A stretch of DNA of 55,165 nt from a virus: positions 1-55,165 of the IMG/VR virus record IMGVR_UViG_3300033144_001879. The stretch is one strand, 5' to 3'. The stretch's first letter is position 1, and every line of letters starts with the position of its first letter. The notes under the pieces were generated by a model. The model was not told the origin of the DNA and did no database searches. It was given only the letters and a program-made list of their open reading frames with translations. Shown here piece by piece: positions 30,261 to 40,298 of this stretch. A program made the position numbers and the translations under genes.

Positions 30261-32912
30261 ATGTCTACAGATCTTGCAACGCTCTCGCTTCGAATCGAGT
30301 CGCTCGAAACGGTTGTCGCCGGCAAGCGTCTTGATACATTGTCGGCGAAAGGAACGAAAGCCGCCGCGTCAATGGGTGTGATGTCGAAAGCTGCGAAGGC
30401 TCTCGGCGGAGTGTTGGCCGGTCTCTTTGCGTTCCGTGCGCTCGGTGGAATGTTTGCGAACATTTCGAAAACCGCGAGCAAGTTCGAGGCGTCGATCTCC
30501 GAGCTTGCGGCGATCACCGGAGCGGCCGGAAAGAATCTCGAATATTTAACGGCGAAGTCAAAAGAGTTCGGTCGAACGACAACGCTCTCGGCTTCACAAG
30601 CGGCCGAGGGTTTCAAACTTGTTGCAAGTGCGAAACCGGATCTTCTCGAAAACGCCGAGGCTCTCGCGAAAGTAACCGAGAACGCGATCGCTCTCGCGGA
30701 AGCGACGGGCTCGACGTTACCGGAAGCGGCCGAAACTCTCGGCTCCGCTTTGAATCAATTCGGCGCGGGCGCGGAAGAAGCGGATCGCTTTATAAACGTT
30801 CTCGCCGCCGGCGCACAACGCGGCGCGTCAATGGTTCGCGATACCGCCGAAGCTTTACGCTTTGCCGGCACGGTTGCCGCGAGCGTCGGCGCATCGTTTG
30901 AAGTTACGAATGCGGCGATTCAACAACTCTCGACGGTCGGCATCAAGGGAAGTGAAGCGGGTACGGCGCTTCGTAATATTTTCCTGAAGCTCGAAGGTCA
31001 AATGTCACAGCAATTCAAACCGTCTGTGGTTGGCTTTACTCAAGCGTTGAGAAATTTGCGTGATGCCGAAGAGGGTCAAATCGACACGTTGAAACTTTTC
31101 GGTCTTCGCTCCGTTGTCGCCGCGAACAACTTAATCGCTCAAGCCGATAACGTCGAGATCCTCGAAAAGAAGATCACGAAGACGTCGACGGCGTTCGAGC
31201 AACAAGCGACGAAGGTCGACAATCTCGAAGGGTCCATGAAGCAACTCGCAAGCGCAACCGAGGGATTAACGATTCGGCTCGGTGAGGGAATGGAACCGGC
31301 ACAACGAGCGAGCGTCGATTCTTTGACGAAGGCGGCGAACGCGTTTACGACTTACCTCGGCCGCGTCGAAGAGAGCGATCGCGCGACGTCGAAGTGGGGT
31401 TTCGTTGTGCAAGCAACCGTGAAGATCTTGTTTGCATGGTATATCGAATTTTTGGACTTGATCGATTTGATTAAGAAGTTCGGCGAGCATATTTCGATCA
31501 CCGGGCAAATGATCATGGTCTCGTTTCGCGACATGGGAGACGCGGCTTCGTCGTTCGGTCGATCAATCGTCGCGCTCGCGCAACTCGACTTCGACATGGT
31601 CGATCGAATCGCCGCCGCTCGGGAGACCGCGAAGCTTCAGGCCGAAGAAGAACTCAAGCTTTTGAGCGAACGACGCGTCGTCGTTAACTTGTCGCGCATT
31701 GCACAACGCGCCGAGGCCGAAGCTCAAATCGAGTTGTTCAATTCTCGTGTTGAATTCGGAGCGGTGCAAACGGATCTCGAAAACAATTCAATCGAACGTG
31801 CGCAAGTAAGTCTCGAATTGACAAAGGAACAAATCGCCGCCGAAGCCGCGAGAGCGCAAGCCGCCGAAGATGCGTTGACCGCCGACTCGCAAGCGGGAAT
31901 CGAAGACGTCGCGGACAAGTACGCGACCGACATCGAAGCGGCCGAGCAAAACGCGGCCGAGCAAAAAGCGATCCTTGCGGGGATTACCGCGTTTACGGTT
32001 GAGCAAGAAGAACTCAAGGCCGAGACGATTCGTCGTATCGATCAGGAACTCACCGATCTTAAATCCGAGGCGTTCGAGAAGATCGCGGATCAAGCTGCGA
32101 AAGAAACCGAAGTGGAGTTGAAGGCGATTCAAGATCGGCAAGACGTCATAACCGAATTTAAGATCATGGCGGCCGAGACCGAAACCGAGCGCGAGCAAAT
32201 TCGTTTCGAGGAACGTCTCGAACTCATCGAGGAACAAGCCGAAGAAGAAGCGATCGCGAAATCGTTGCTTGATGCGGCGATCGAGCAAGCGAGCGCCGAA
32301 CACGAAAAGAAATTGACGGACATCAAAGCGCGCGAACTGAAAGCTCGCAAGCGTCTCGAAGACATCGCGGCGAAGGGTAGCGTCGCAAATCAATTCGGAT
32401 ACATGGCGCAACTCACGAGCGGAGTCGCGCAACACTCGAAGAAGATGTTCAAAATAAACAAGATCGCGGCTATGGCTCAAGCGGCTATGAATATTCCGAG
32501 AGCGGCGTCGGATGCGTTTGCGGCGGCCGGAAACCCGATCGTCGGTGCGATATTTGCGGCGCTTGCGATCGCGGCGGAAGTTGCACAATTGAACGCGATT
32601 CGTTCGACGACATTCGAGGGCGGCGGCGGCGGAACCACACCGAGCGCCGCCGGCTCAATGCCGACTATAAACGGAACCCCGGTGAGTTCTCGCGGGCAGA
32701 ATGAAACAACCGGCGACTTTTTGAATCCGCCGTCGGCGGACGACGACGAGATCGGCGGCCGAACGCAAATCGTTGTGACCGGGAACGTTGGCTTCACTCC
32801 CGATATAATCGACGAGATCGCGGACGGTATTCGCGAAGCAACCGGCGACCGCGATGTCGTTCTCTTTGATGAAAACAGTCGACAAGCGCAAGACGTCGTG
32901 AGGGCGACTTAG
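30261..32912 (+). CDS. Tail tape measure protein
   Basis: An 883-residue protein after the chaperones. TTTLSASQAAEGFKLVASAK, TLPEAAETLGSALNQFGAGA and AALRFAGTVAASVGASFE-like segments (AEALRFAGTVAASVGASFEV) fit the TP901-type tape measure core, with GLFAFRALGGMF near the N-terminus as a hydrophobic stretch. The middle (500-710) is a long charged coiled coil (AQVSLELTKEQIAAEAARAQ). Near the C-terminus GNPIVGAIFAALAIAAEVA is a second hydrophobic region. The length suggests a tail of roughly 130 nm by the usual rule of about 0.15 nm per residue. Confidence 0.93.
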   Translation: MSTDLATLSLRIESLETVVAGKRLDTLSAKGTKAAASMGVMSKAAKALGGVLAGLFAFRALGGMFANISKTASKFEASISELAAITGAAGKNLEYLTAKSKEFGRTTTLSASQAAEGFKLVASAKPDLLENAEALAKVTENAIALAEATGSTLPEAAETLGSALNQFGAGAEEADRFINVLAAGAQRGASMVRDTAEALRFAGTVAASVGASFEVTNAAIQQLSTVGIKGSEAGTALRNIFLKLEGQMSQQFKPSVVGFTQALRNLRDAEEGQIDTLKLFGLRSVVAANNLIAQADNVEILEKKITKTSTAFEQQATKVDNLEGSMKQLASATEGLTIRLGEGMEPAQRASVDSLTKAANAFTTYLGRVEESDRATSKWGFVVQATVKILFAWYIEFLDLIDLIKKFGEHISITGQMIMVSFRDMGDAASSFGRSIVALAQLDFDMVDRIAAARETAKLQAEEELKLLSERRVVVNLSRIAQRAEAEAQIELFNSRVEFGAVQTDLENNSIERAQVSLELTKEQIAAEAARAQAAEDALTADSQAGIEDVADKYATDIEAAEQNAAEQKAILAGITAFTVEQEELKAETIRRIDQELTDLKSEAFEKIADQAAKETEVELKAIQDRQDVITEFKIMAAETETEREQIRFEERLELIEEQAEEEAIAKSLLDAAIEQASAEHEKKLTDIKARELKARKRLEDIAAKGSVANQFGYMAQLTSGVAQHSKKMFKINKIAAMAQAAMNIPRAASDAFAAAGNPIVGAIFAALAIAAEVAQLNAIRSTTFEGGGGGTTPSAAGSMPTINGTPVSSRGQNETTGDFLNPPSADDDEIGGRTQIVVTGNVGFTPDIIDEIADGIREATGDRDVVLFDENSRQAQDVVRAT

Positions 32913-33311
32913 ATGGCAAGTACAACTTACCTCGCACAAAGATCTTTGAAGGGCGGCGTTGATCCCGACGACGAGATCGATTTCGATTTCGATATTTCGA
33001 GCGCGGATCGCAAGACGAAGCCGAAACGAAAAGATCATATCTCGCTCGACGGAAGTCAAGAATCCGTGCGCGAGCGAACCGATATTTTATATCGCATTAA
33101 AACGTTGCCAGTTATCGAAGCGAACTTCGACGACTTTCGCCAGTTCCTTGACTCGGTCGATGGCGGCGAAGCATTCGTCTTTGACGTTTACGGAACGATT
33201 GCGTCTCCGGTGGATCCGCAACCTTGCAAAATGCAGAGCAAGGGTTACACCGAGAAGCGCGTTTCGGATCTTTACCTTTCGGCTACGTTCATGGTTCGGA
33301 TTACGTCGTAA
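32913..33311 (+). CDS. Distal/minor tail protein
   Basis: A 132-residue protein immediately between tape measure and tail hub with no gap on either side. DDEIDFDFDISSADRKTKPK, then NFDDFRQFLDSVDGGEAFVF and SKGYTEKRVSDLYLSATFMV are of the kind seen in minor tail proteins that link tape measure tip and hub. The exact family is not recognised. Confidence 0.7.
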   Translation: MASTTYLAQRSLKGGVDPDDEIDFDFDISSADRKTKPKRKDHISLDGSQESVRERTDILYRIKTLPVIEANFDDFRQFLDSVDGGEAFVFDVYGTIASPVDPQPCKMQSKGYTEKRVSDLYLSATFMVRITS

Positions 33312-36300
33312 ATGCGTTCGAACTCTGACAACTTTAACGAGTATAATTTCGCGGTCGCGAAAGAACTTCGGCTAGTTGTTCGGATCAATTTTCCGACGCC
33401 GATTTATCTCACGTCTCACTCGGGGATCTCCGGCATTCCGGCTAATCGAATCGATGGATGCCTGAAGAATGTTTCGAGTACGTCGCAACGGTTAAGCCCG
33501 GATCAAGGTCGCTCGACGATCGGTTCGATTTCATTCGACGCGCTAGATCTCGACGGAGAGATCACGACAGAATTCAGGGCGCAACAAGCCGCCGGCGAAG
33601 GTTTGGCCGGACGTCGGGTCATCCTGTATCGAGGCGGCGAAGGCATGGCATGGTCCGACTTCCGCGCCGAACAAACTCAGCAAATCGACGGAAGCGTCGC
33701 GTTTAATAAAGGCGTCTACAAAGTTCAGTGTGCCGACATTCAGCGCGCTATGCGGAAAGACATTTTCGACGTTGCGAAAACCGCGCTCGCCGCCGACTTT
33801 AATCAAGGCGCTTCGACGCTAAACGTTTTCGATACTTCCGAGTTCGAGGCTTGTACGCATAAGGCAAGCTTCGGTGATCAGCAATCCGGCTCGTATTATT
33901 ACGCGAAGATTAAATACGACAACGGCTTCGAAATTATCCGGGCAACTGGCAAGACGGCGGACTCATTTACGGGAGTAACTCGCGGCGTCTTCGGAACTAG
34001 TGACGTCGACCACGTTTTCCCGACTGGCGAAGACGACGATTCGAGCATCGAAATCGAGGAATATGTTTATCTCGAATTGCCCGCGCCGGCGTTAGCGTAT
34101 GCGCTTTTAACTGGCGACATTATTGGCGGCGGAACATTGCCGTCGAACTGGCATCTTGGCATCGATTCGGCGGACGTTGATCAACCTTCATTCGAGGATC
34201 TCGCCGAAGACTGGTTCGATTCGAGCGACTATTCGACCGGCCTGATTTTCCGCTTTCAGGGTGTCGGCAAAGAAGACGGAAAGCGTTTCATCGAGCGAGA
34301 AGTTTGCTTGCTTGCCGGCGCGTTCTTGCGAGTCGGAGCCGACGGCAATATCTACATAAAACAAATGACGGGAGTCATCGAGTCCGCCGATTACATTATC
34401 GAGCTTACGGAAAAAGAAATCGTGAAGTATGGCTCGGTTCGTCACTCACTCAATAAGCTTCGAAATATTTACGATGTCGAATGGGCGTTCGTCGATTTAC
34501 CGGGCGAAGATAAGCCGCGATTTGTTCGTCGGAATATTCTCGCCGACGCGACGTCGATCGCTATACACGGCGAGTCGAAACCGCTTGCTCTTAAATTCAA
34601 GGGATTGCACAACGAGCGCCACACCTATACGACGTTGATCAATCGGTTCGACGCGTTGCGCGATCGTTACGCGGGTCCGCCTATCGAAATGAACGTCGAT
34701 CTTTTACCGTCGACAAATGACATCGAGGTCGGCGATATTTGCCGGGTCGTTTTGGATGACGTGCGAGACTATGCCGGGACCGGTTCGCTTCGGCGCGCGT
34801 TTGAAGTTCAGCGAATTCGAGTCAATCAAAGAACCAACAAAGTGACCGCGACGTTATTCGGCTCGACGTTGAAGGCCGATCCAATTGTCGACATCGGAGC
34901 CGGCGTCAATTCGGAATTGCCGGATGGTTGGTATAGCTCGGCCGGAACCGACATGGACGGAGAACTGACGATCAACGGTTCCGGTGTCATGACGTCGAAT
35001 GGCTCGCTTACCGGCGGTACGACAACGCGAACGATTTATTATTATCTCGGCGACTTCACAATTCAAAACGGCGTGACGTTAACGACATCCGGTAACGTCG
35101 AGCTTCGCATTCGCGGACACTGTCAAATAAACGGAACGCTCAAATCCGAAGGCGGAATGCCGGCGGATACGAACGGGTTCCTCGGCGTCGGGCTCGGCGG
35201 AAACTTTGTCATGATTCGCGGGAGCGGCGAAGTTGTGTATTGGCGCGGACCGGCGACGGCGGATCATGGTCGCGAAGCGATGCCGATTTCCGAAATCGAA
35301 AATTTGGCCGGCGTCTTGACTGGTATTCGCTCGGATATGCGCGGGTGCGGTGGTGCGACCGGCGGCAAGGTCATGGAGTGGAACGGAAGTTCTTTCGTCG
35401 AAAAGGCGGCCGGCGGAAACGCCGGCGTCGGCGGTGGTTCGCCCGTTATCATTTCACGCGGCGCGGGTTACGGAGCCGGCGGCTCGACCGTTACGTCGGG
35501 AACCGACGGAAGTGTCGGCGCGAATTACGGCAACGAAGAAGCGGGCTCGGGCGGCGGCGGCGCACCCGGCGGCTTGCTCCATGTTCTCGACGGCTCGAAC
35601 GTCTCATTTCCAATTCTCGCCGGGAAGGTTGTCGCGGCATATGGAACGAGCCCGATCAAAAATAACAATCCGCTCACGCAAGGAAAGGCAAAAGCGGGAG
35701 ACCCGATAGATCTCGGTACGGCGGCGGCTCGTGTTGCGTATGTGCCGAAGAGTCGCGAGCCTTATCCCGATTACGTGAACGATGATCTCGGTCCGCAAGA
35801 CGGAGTCGACGGACAAGACGGCAACGACGGCAACGACGGCAACGACGGCGACCACGGCGATTCTGTCGACGTAATTTTTCAGCGATCGGCGACTCAACCG
35901 ACGACGCCGGATCCATCGGCCGGGGTTCCGGCGGGATGGTATGCGGATGTTGCAAGCGTTCCGGCGGCCGCGAATCCGTTGTGGTCTTCGTTCGGTACGA
36001 TACCGGGCGGCGGTTCGACTTATACATGGTTGACGCCGGTTCTTCTTGAGGCGTCGAATTCTCTTTACGTGCGCGGAACCGGTTACAACAACGCGTCGAA
36101 TCGAATCGTAAAGCTCGGCGGAGTAGATTTGAAAAATAGCGGCGGCATCGGGCTTTGTCTCACCGTTGTTCGCCGCGTTGACTTGGTCGAATTGTCATAT
36201 CACCGAGACGGTGGCGTCGGCGCGGACGCGAAGTCGCAAGTCTATAACACGTACTCAAGCGAAGACGATCGTCTCAAGCTACGCGATGCGCTTGTCGAAA

Positions 36301-38879
36301 TGCGTACGAACGGAAACGCAACGCAATCGGCCGGCGACTTCGGCGAAGATGTTTTCGTAATTATCACGAGTTACGACTCATCCGTTTTGAACAACACGAA
36401 CGGCGAGCTTCTCAAAACAGAAGCGAAGCTTCACGGCGCAAGCTCGTCGATTGATCGGTTCGACAACATCGAGTACCGGATCCCGTATTTACTGATCGGA
36501 ATTCCGGGCATCGGGGACGGAAGGGGAATCGAGGTTATGACCGACGACGGTGCGACGACGCCGCCGGCGGAATATTTCGGCACGATTCAAGATGGCGCGC
36601 TCGCCGGCCTCGGTATGCGCGGCAACGACGGTGATCCCGGCAACGACGGCAACGACGGGAACGACGGGAACGACGGAGACGACGGCACAGCCGCGCCGGT
36701 GAATTGGGCGAAAGACTATGCGTCGTTCGAGTCGAGTCCGAACAAGTCCGTCGACAGTGGAAGCGTGACATCGTCATACGATACCGGCGAAAAGTGGTCG
36801 GGATCTCAGTCGCTCAAGCTCGTTGCAAACGCATCCGACGGATACACATATTTCGGCATCAATGGGAACGATTACAATATCGAAATCCCGGCAAATCAAA
36901 GTTGGATTTTGTCGGGATACGTTCGATTGACGAATGCGAATTCGCCGAAGGTGTCGGACAATGTTCAACTTTACGTGCGCGCTTCTAGTACGACTCATTA
37001 TGGCGGCGGAACTCCCGGCAGTATCGCGGCCGATGATGCTTGGCATCGAATCGAAACCGTTTGCGATCTCTCGGCCGATGCGTCGACGTCGTTAGTTATA
37101 AGAGTTGACAACGACTCGTTTAACTCCGCCGGCGACACGACGATGCACTTCGACGGCTTGCAACTTGAACTCGACGACGGTTCCGGCGTTGCTCGTGTTT
37201 ACACGCCGCCGGCGGATGCGATCAGTTCGATTGTGGTTTCGATTTACCAGCGGGCGCGAATTGCTCCGTCGACTCCGACCGGTGGAAGTTATAACTTCGC
37301 GACGGGAATTCTTACCGTTCCGGGCGGCGGTTGGGCCGAAGAAATTCCCGCCGCGATCGGTCATCCACTTTACGTTTCGACTGCGCAGTTTGAATCGTCT
37401 GGTTCGTTCGGTATCGACTCGGTCGTGACATGGTCGTCGCCGGTGCAAATGGTAAACGACGGCGTCACCGGATTGATTCTTTCGTCGCGCGATTGGGTGA
37501 ATCCGATTACGGAATTCATGGGTGCATGGTCAAGAACGGCGAACGCCGGAACGGTTTCAATTGCTTCCGATGACGCCGGTCCGTTCGACGAATATCCGCA
37601 AGCAATTCAAATTACGGGCGCGGACAATAACCCCGGATGGTTCGGCCGCTTCGAGGGAAATTTCGGATACGACGCGAATCGATCTTATATTATTTATCAG
37701 TGGGTCAAGCGGTTGAACAGTGTCACCGCCGGACTTTATGTCGGATTTGAAACCGCCGGCGCGGGTTCGGAAATTGTTCAATCAACTGGCGGAACTCCGT
37801 CGGAAAATCCATATGTATTCGCGAACGCCGGGGCGAATCTTACAACCGACAAATGGTATTTGATGGTTTCAATTTGTTGGGCCGATGGCTTCGGCGGCGG
37901 CGGACAAGGCTTGTCGGGTATCTACGATCCCGACGACGGTTCGAAAGTTATCGGTGGGACCGAATGGCAATGGAACGGACAAGAAAAGGAATTGACTTAT
38001 TACCGTTTCGGATATTACGACAATGCGGCTCCGACGATTCCAGATACCGACGGCTACAAATTTACGCGCGTTTCCGGTTGGCTTCGCAACGGTGACGAGC
38101 CGTCGATCGAAGCGGTTCTCGGAGCCGGCGCAATTACGGGTGCGGACGGATCGGACGGACAAGACGGTGGCGACGGCGATAGCACTTTCGTCGCTCAAGT
38201 GTTCCTCAGAAAAGCGACGGCTCCGTCGACGCCGGACGTGGACGACGGCGAGTATAACTTCTCGACGTCGACATTAACGCCGCCGACGATCTCCGGCGGA
38301 TCCGACGAAGATTGGTTCGTGACGCCGCCGACGACCGACGGCAATCCGCTCTATGTTTCGGTTGGATCCTTTTTCGTTAACGGCACGACCGGAACCGATA
38401 GCACGGTGACGTGGACCGCGCCGGCGATTCTTGTCGAAGACGGTATCGACGGAGCCGACGCCGGGTTCCCGGTTGTACTCACTCAACTTAGTGTTAGTTT
38501 TTCGCAAGAAGAAGTTGCCACGTATGCCGGCATTCGATTTAATACCGACGGCTCAATCGATGCGCGCGGTTGGGCGGGTGGAACGTATATTCAACAGAAC
38601 GTCGGCGAGTGGTTTACCGGCGAGCCGGAAGCGGATTACGGCGACGACTTCGAGGTTCGTTGCGAGGAAATACTTTCAGGAGCGTGGGTGACGTCGGCAG
38701 CACCCGAGGGAACTTGGGTTCCGCTTACGTCCAATCGTTTGTGGAGCGTCGGCGCGTTGGCAATGGCCGCACCATATTATCAATATACGCCGGCGAACTT
38801 TGAGATCCGGCGAATCGGAACAACCGGCCCGGTCGCGTCGGCGACGATGTCTTGCGAGGCGGAGATTACGGAACCATGA
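33312..38879 (+). CDS. Central tail hub/fibre protein with collagen-like segments
   Basis: An 1855-residue protein, the largest in the genome. Residues 1-530 resemble a tail hub/host-specificity protein (LRLVVRINFPTPIYLTSHSG, ERHTYTTLINRFDALRDRYA). A very Gly-rich segment follows (about 670-760). Gly-X-Y collagen-like runs (for example GNDGNDGNDGDHGDS) occur near residues 830-850, 1100-1125 and 1610-1625. After each run comes a related module with APSTP, a Gly-Trp segment, NPLYVS and TVTW. The C-terminal 130 residues form a tip domain (SVSFSQEEVATYAGIRF). It is likely a trimeric fibre that contacts the host. Confidence 0.85.
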   Translation: MRSNSDNFNEYNFAVAKELRLVVRINFPTPIYLTSHSGISGIPANRIDGCLKNVSSTSQRLSPDQGRSTIGSISFDALDLDGEITTEFRAQQAAGEGLAGRRVILYRGGEGMAWSDFRAEQTQQIDGSVAFNKGVYKVQCADIQRAMRKDIFDVAKTALAADFNQGASTLNVFDTSEFEACTHKASFGDQQSGSYYYAKIKYDNGFEIIRATGKTADSFTGVTRGVFGTSDVDHVFPTGEDDDSSIEIEEYVYLELPAPALAYALLTGDIIGGGTLPSNWHLGIDSADVDQPSFEDLAEDWFDSSDYSTGLIFRFQGVGKEDGKRFIEREVCLLAGAFLRVGADGNIYIKQMTGVIESADYIIELTEKEIVKYGSVRHSLNKLRNIYDVEWAFVDLPGEDKPRFVRRNILADATSIAIHGESKPLALKFKGLHNERHTYTTLINRFDALRDRYAGPPIEMNVDLLPSTNDIEVGDICRVVLDDVRDYAGTGSLRRAFEVQRIRVNQRTNKVTATLFGSTLKADPIVDIGAGVNSELPDGWYSSAGTDMDGELTINGSGVMTSNGSLTGGTTTRTIYYYLGDFTIQNGVTLTTSGNVELRIRGHCQINGTLKSEGGMPADTNGFLGVGLGGNFVMIRGSGEVVYWRGPATADHGREAMPISEIENLAGVLTGIRSDMRGCGGATGGKVMEWNGSSFVEKAAGGNAGVGGGSPVIISRGAGYGAGGSTVTSGTDGSVGANYGNEEAGSGGGGAPGGLLHVLDGSNVSFPILAGKVVAAYGTSPIKNNNPLTQGKAKAGDPIDLGTAAARVAYVPKSREPYPDYVNDDLGPQDGVDGQDGNDGNDGNDGDHGDSVDVIFQRSATQPTTPDPSAGVPAGWYADVASVPAAANPLWSSFGTIPGGGSTYTWLTPVLLEASNSLYVRGTGYNNASNRIVKLGGVDLKNSGGIGLCLTVVRRVDLVELSYHRDGGVGADAKSQVYNTYSSEDDRLKLRDALVEMRTNGNATQSAGDFGEDVFVIITSYDSSVLNNTNGELLKTEAKLHGASSSIDRFDNIEYRIPYLLIGIPGIGDGRGIEVMTDDGATTPPAEYFGTIQDGALAGLGMRGNDGDPGNDGNDGNDGNDGDDGTAAPVNWAKDYASFESSPNKSVDSGSVTSSYDTGEKWSGSQSLKLVANASDGYTYFGINGNDYNIEIPANQSWILSGYVRLTNANSPKVSDNVQLYVRASSTTHYGGGTPGSIAADDAWHRIETVCDLSADASTSLVIRVDNDSFNSAGDTTMHFDGLQLELDDGSGVARVYTPPADAISSIVVSIYQRARIAPSTPTGGSYNFATGILTVPGGGWAEEIPAAIGHPLYVSTAQFESSGSFGIDSVVTWSSPVQMVNDGVTGLILSSRDWVNPITEFMGAWSRTANAGTVSIASDDAGPFDEYPQAIQITGADNNPGWFGRFEGNFGYDANRSYIIYQWVKRLNSVTAGLYVGFETAGAGSEIVQSTGGTPSENPYVFANAGANLTTDKWYLMVSICWADGFGGGGQGLSGIYDPDDGSKVIGGTEWQWNGQEKELTYYRFGYYDNAAPTIPDTDGYKFTRVSGWLRNGDEPSIEAVLGAGAITGADGSDGQDGGDGDSTFVAQVFLRKATAPSTPDVDDGEYNFSTSTLTPPTISGGSDEDWFVTPPTTDGNPLYVSVGSFFVNGTTGTDSTVTWTAPAILVEDGIDGADAGFPVVLTQLSVSFSQEEVATYAGIRFNTDGSIDARGWAGGTYIQQNVGEWFTGEPEADYGDDFEVRCEEILSGAWVTSAAPEGTWVPLTSNRLWSVGALAMAAPYYQYTPANFEIRRIGTTGPVASATMSCEAEITEP

Positions 38880-39313
38880 GCAAATTTGAAGCAATCTTCG
38901 ACGACCGAACATTGATCGCCGGCACAACGGCGGCGGATTTTGCCGCCCTGCCCGATGTCGGTTTGCTATTTGTAATCGTTCAACTCGACGACGGATCGAT
39001 CGAGGTTTTTTTCGCGCTCGACGAATACGAGTATCTTGGCGAGACGAAGCCGGGATCGTGGACGACGACAGAAAATTTCAATTCGATTCGCGCGGATCTC
39101 CCCGAGTTGTCACTGATATTGAATCCGCTTCGTCATATCAGCGTGAAGCGACAACAAGCGAAAGACAAGATCGATTCCGAGATCGTGTTGCGGGCGTTCG
39201 CCGAGGTCGTGATCGATGAGTTTAATATTCTTCGGGCCGAGCATGGACTCGCGGCGCGGTCGTTGTCGCAACTCGTGACGGCAATCAAGAGCAAGATCAA
39301 CGAGTCGGCATAG
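38876..39313 (+). CDS. Hypothetical tail-end protein
   Basis: A 145-residue protein that starts in an ATGA overlap with the tail fibre. Its N-terminal part is beta-like (LLFVIVQLDDGSIEVFFALD) and the C-terminal part helical (SEIVLRAFAEVVIDEFNILR). Position suggests a fibre accessory or chaperone, by analogy with small genes behind large fibres. No family recognised. Confidence 0.65.
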   Translation: MSKFEAIFDDRTLIAGTTAADFAALPDVGLLFVIVQLDDGSIEVFFALDEYEYLGETKPGSWTTTENFNSIRADLPELSLILNPLRHISVKRQQAKDKIDSEIVLRAFAEVVIDEFNILRAEHGLAARSLSQLVTAIKSKINESA

Positions 39314-39391
39314 CTAATTTCTCCGGTCGGGTGTAGTCTTTTTCCTATGGATGAAGGCCGCCGGCAAAGAGAAAAAACAAGGAAACGAACA

Positions 39392-39598
39392 GTGGTCGAT
39401 AATAAATGCGGTGAGCGCTTGGCTACACTTGAAGAGAAAGCGAGAGTCGTCGAAGAAGACATGGTCGAGATTAAAGAAGGTCTCGACGCGATTCAATCGA
39501 CGCTCACGAAACAACGCGGTTTCTGGGCCGGCGTTACTTTCGTGATCACGCTCGCCGCGTTCTTCGCTCGCGAGCTTTGGATGAGGGTTACGACTTGA
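39392..39598 (+). CDS. XhlA-like small membrane protein (holin accessory)
   Basis: A 68-residue protein. GTG 39392 is chosen because AAGGA stands eight bases upstream; an in-frame ATG at 39347 has no ribosome site. Residues 5-40 are a coiled coil (GERLATLEEKARVVEEDMVE) and 44-62 a membrane segment (FWAGVTFVITLAAFFARELW), the architecture of XhlA/haemolysin-type holin partners. The stop overlaps the endolysin start. Confidence 0.7.
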   Translation: MVDNKCGERLATLEEKARVVEEDMVEIKEGLDAIQSTLTKQRGFWAGVTFVITLAAFFARELWMRVTT

Positions 39599-40074
39599 GA
39601 TTTACACGACGACCGGCCGGCGGATTCACGTCGGCGCAAATGCTTTCGCTTGCGCAACGCTTCGTCGGATCGAAAGAGGTTCCCGGCGCGATGTCGAATC
39701 CGATCATTCTCGCAATGCTCAAGCTCGATCTTGAATTTCCCGAAGACGATTCCGTTCCGTGGTGTTCCGCCTTCGTCAATTGGATTTGTTGGCTTGTCCG
39801 CTTTCCGCGCTCGAAGAGTTTGCGCGCCCGATCATGGTTGAACGTCGGTCGTGGAATCGAACTCGGTCGGGCAAGACCCGGAGACGTCGTCGTCTTTCAA
39901 CGCGGCTCCGGTCCGCAACCGGGCGCGGACGTCATCAAAGCGCCGGGTCATGTTGGTTTTTATGTCGGGATGTTCGGAGAATTTATCGAGGTTCTCGGCG
40001 GCAATCAATCCGACTCCGTGAAGGTCTCAAGATACCATGTCGGTCGCTTGTTGAGCGTCCGTCGTCTCACCTAA
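39595..40074 (+). CDS. Endolysin (CHAP/TIGR02594-like)
   Basis: A 159-residue lysis enzyme. TTG 39595 is preferred (GAGGG seven bases upstream, TTGA overlap with the previous stop). The TIGR02594/CHAP-type layout is clear: SLAQRFVGSKEVPG, VPWCSAFVNWICW with catalytic Cys57, ARPGDVVVF, then APGHVGFYVG with His119 and LGGNQSDSV with Asn137. It would cleave peptide cross-links in murein. There is no signal peptide, so export depends on the holin. Confidence 0.85.
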   Translation: MRFTRRPAGGFTSAQMLSLAQRFVGSKEVPGAMSNPIILAMLKLDLEFPEDDSVPWCSAFVNWICWLVRFPRSKSLRARSWLNVGRGIELGRARPGDVVVFQRGSGPQPGADVIKAPGHVGFYVGMFGEFIEVLGGNQSDSVKVSRYHVGRLLSVRRLT

Positions 40075-40091
40075 CCCCGAGGGTTAAACGA

Positions 40092-40298
40092 ATGGCAATT
40101 TCCAAACCGTCAAGCACGATTCAAGCAACTGCGATCGCCGGCTTCGTTGCCGCGACAATTCTGCTAATTGTCAAGGCGAAGTTCCCCATCTTTTACTTGA
40201 TGATCCCGGCGGATTATCAACTTCACATGGTCGTCGCGATTGCGACTGCTATCGGTTGGTACAAGAAAGAAAACGTCTTGCCGTCCGCGCGGCCATAA
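40092..40298 (+). CDS. Putative holin
   Basis: A 68-residue membrane protein between endolysin and spanin genes. Hydrophobic stretches at about 10-28 and 33-58 give two membrane passes, and the C-terminus is basic (GWYKKENVLPSARP). This is the size and place of a class II holin. The start follows AACCCCGAGGGTTAAA, the 16-base sequence also found at 19735. Confidence 0.75.
   Translation: MAISKPSSTIQATAIAGFVAATILLIVKAKFPIFYLMIPADYQLHMVVAIATAIGWYKKENVLPSARP

Noticed and set aside
35806-36690. Tandem repeats that could suggest a CRISPR array
   Set aside because: They code for Gly-Asn-Asp collagen-like triplets in frame within the tail fibre; no spacer-repeat alternation.
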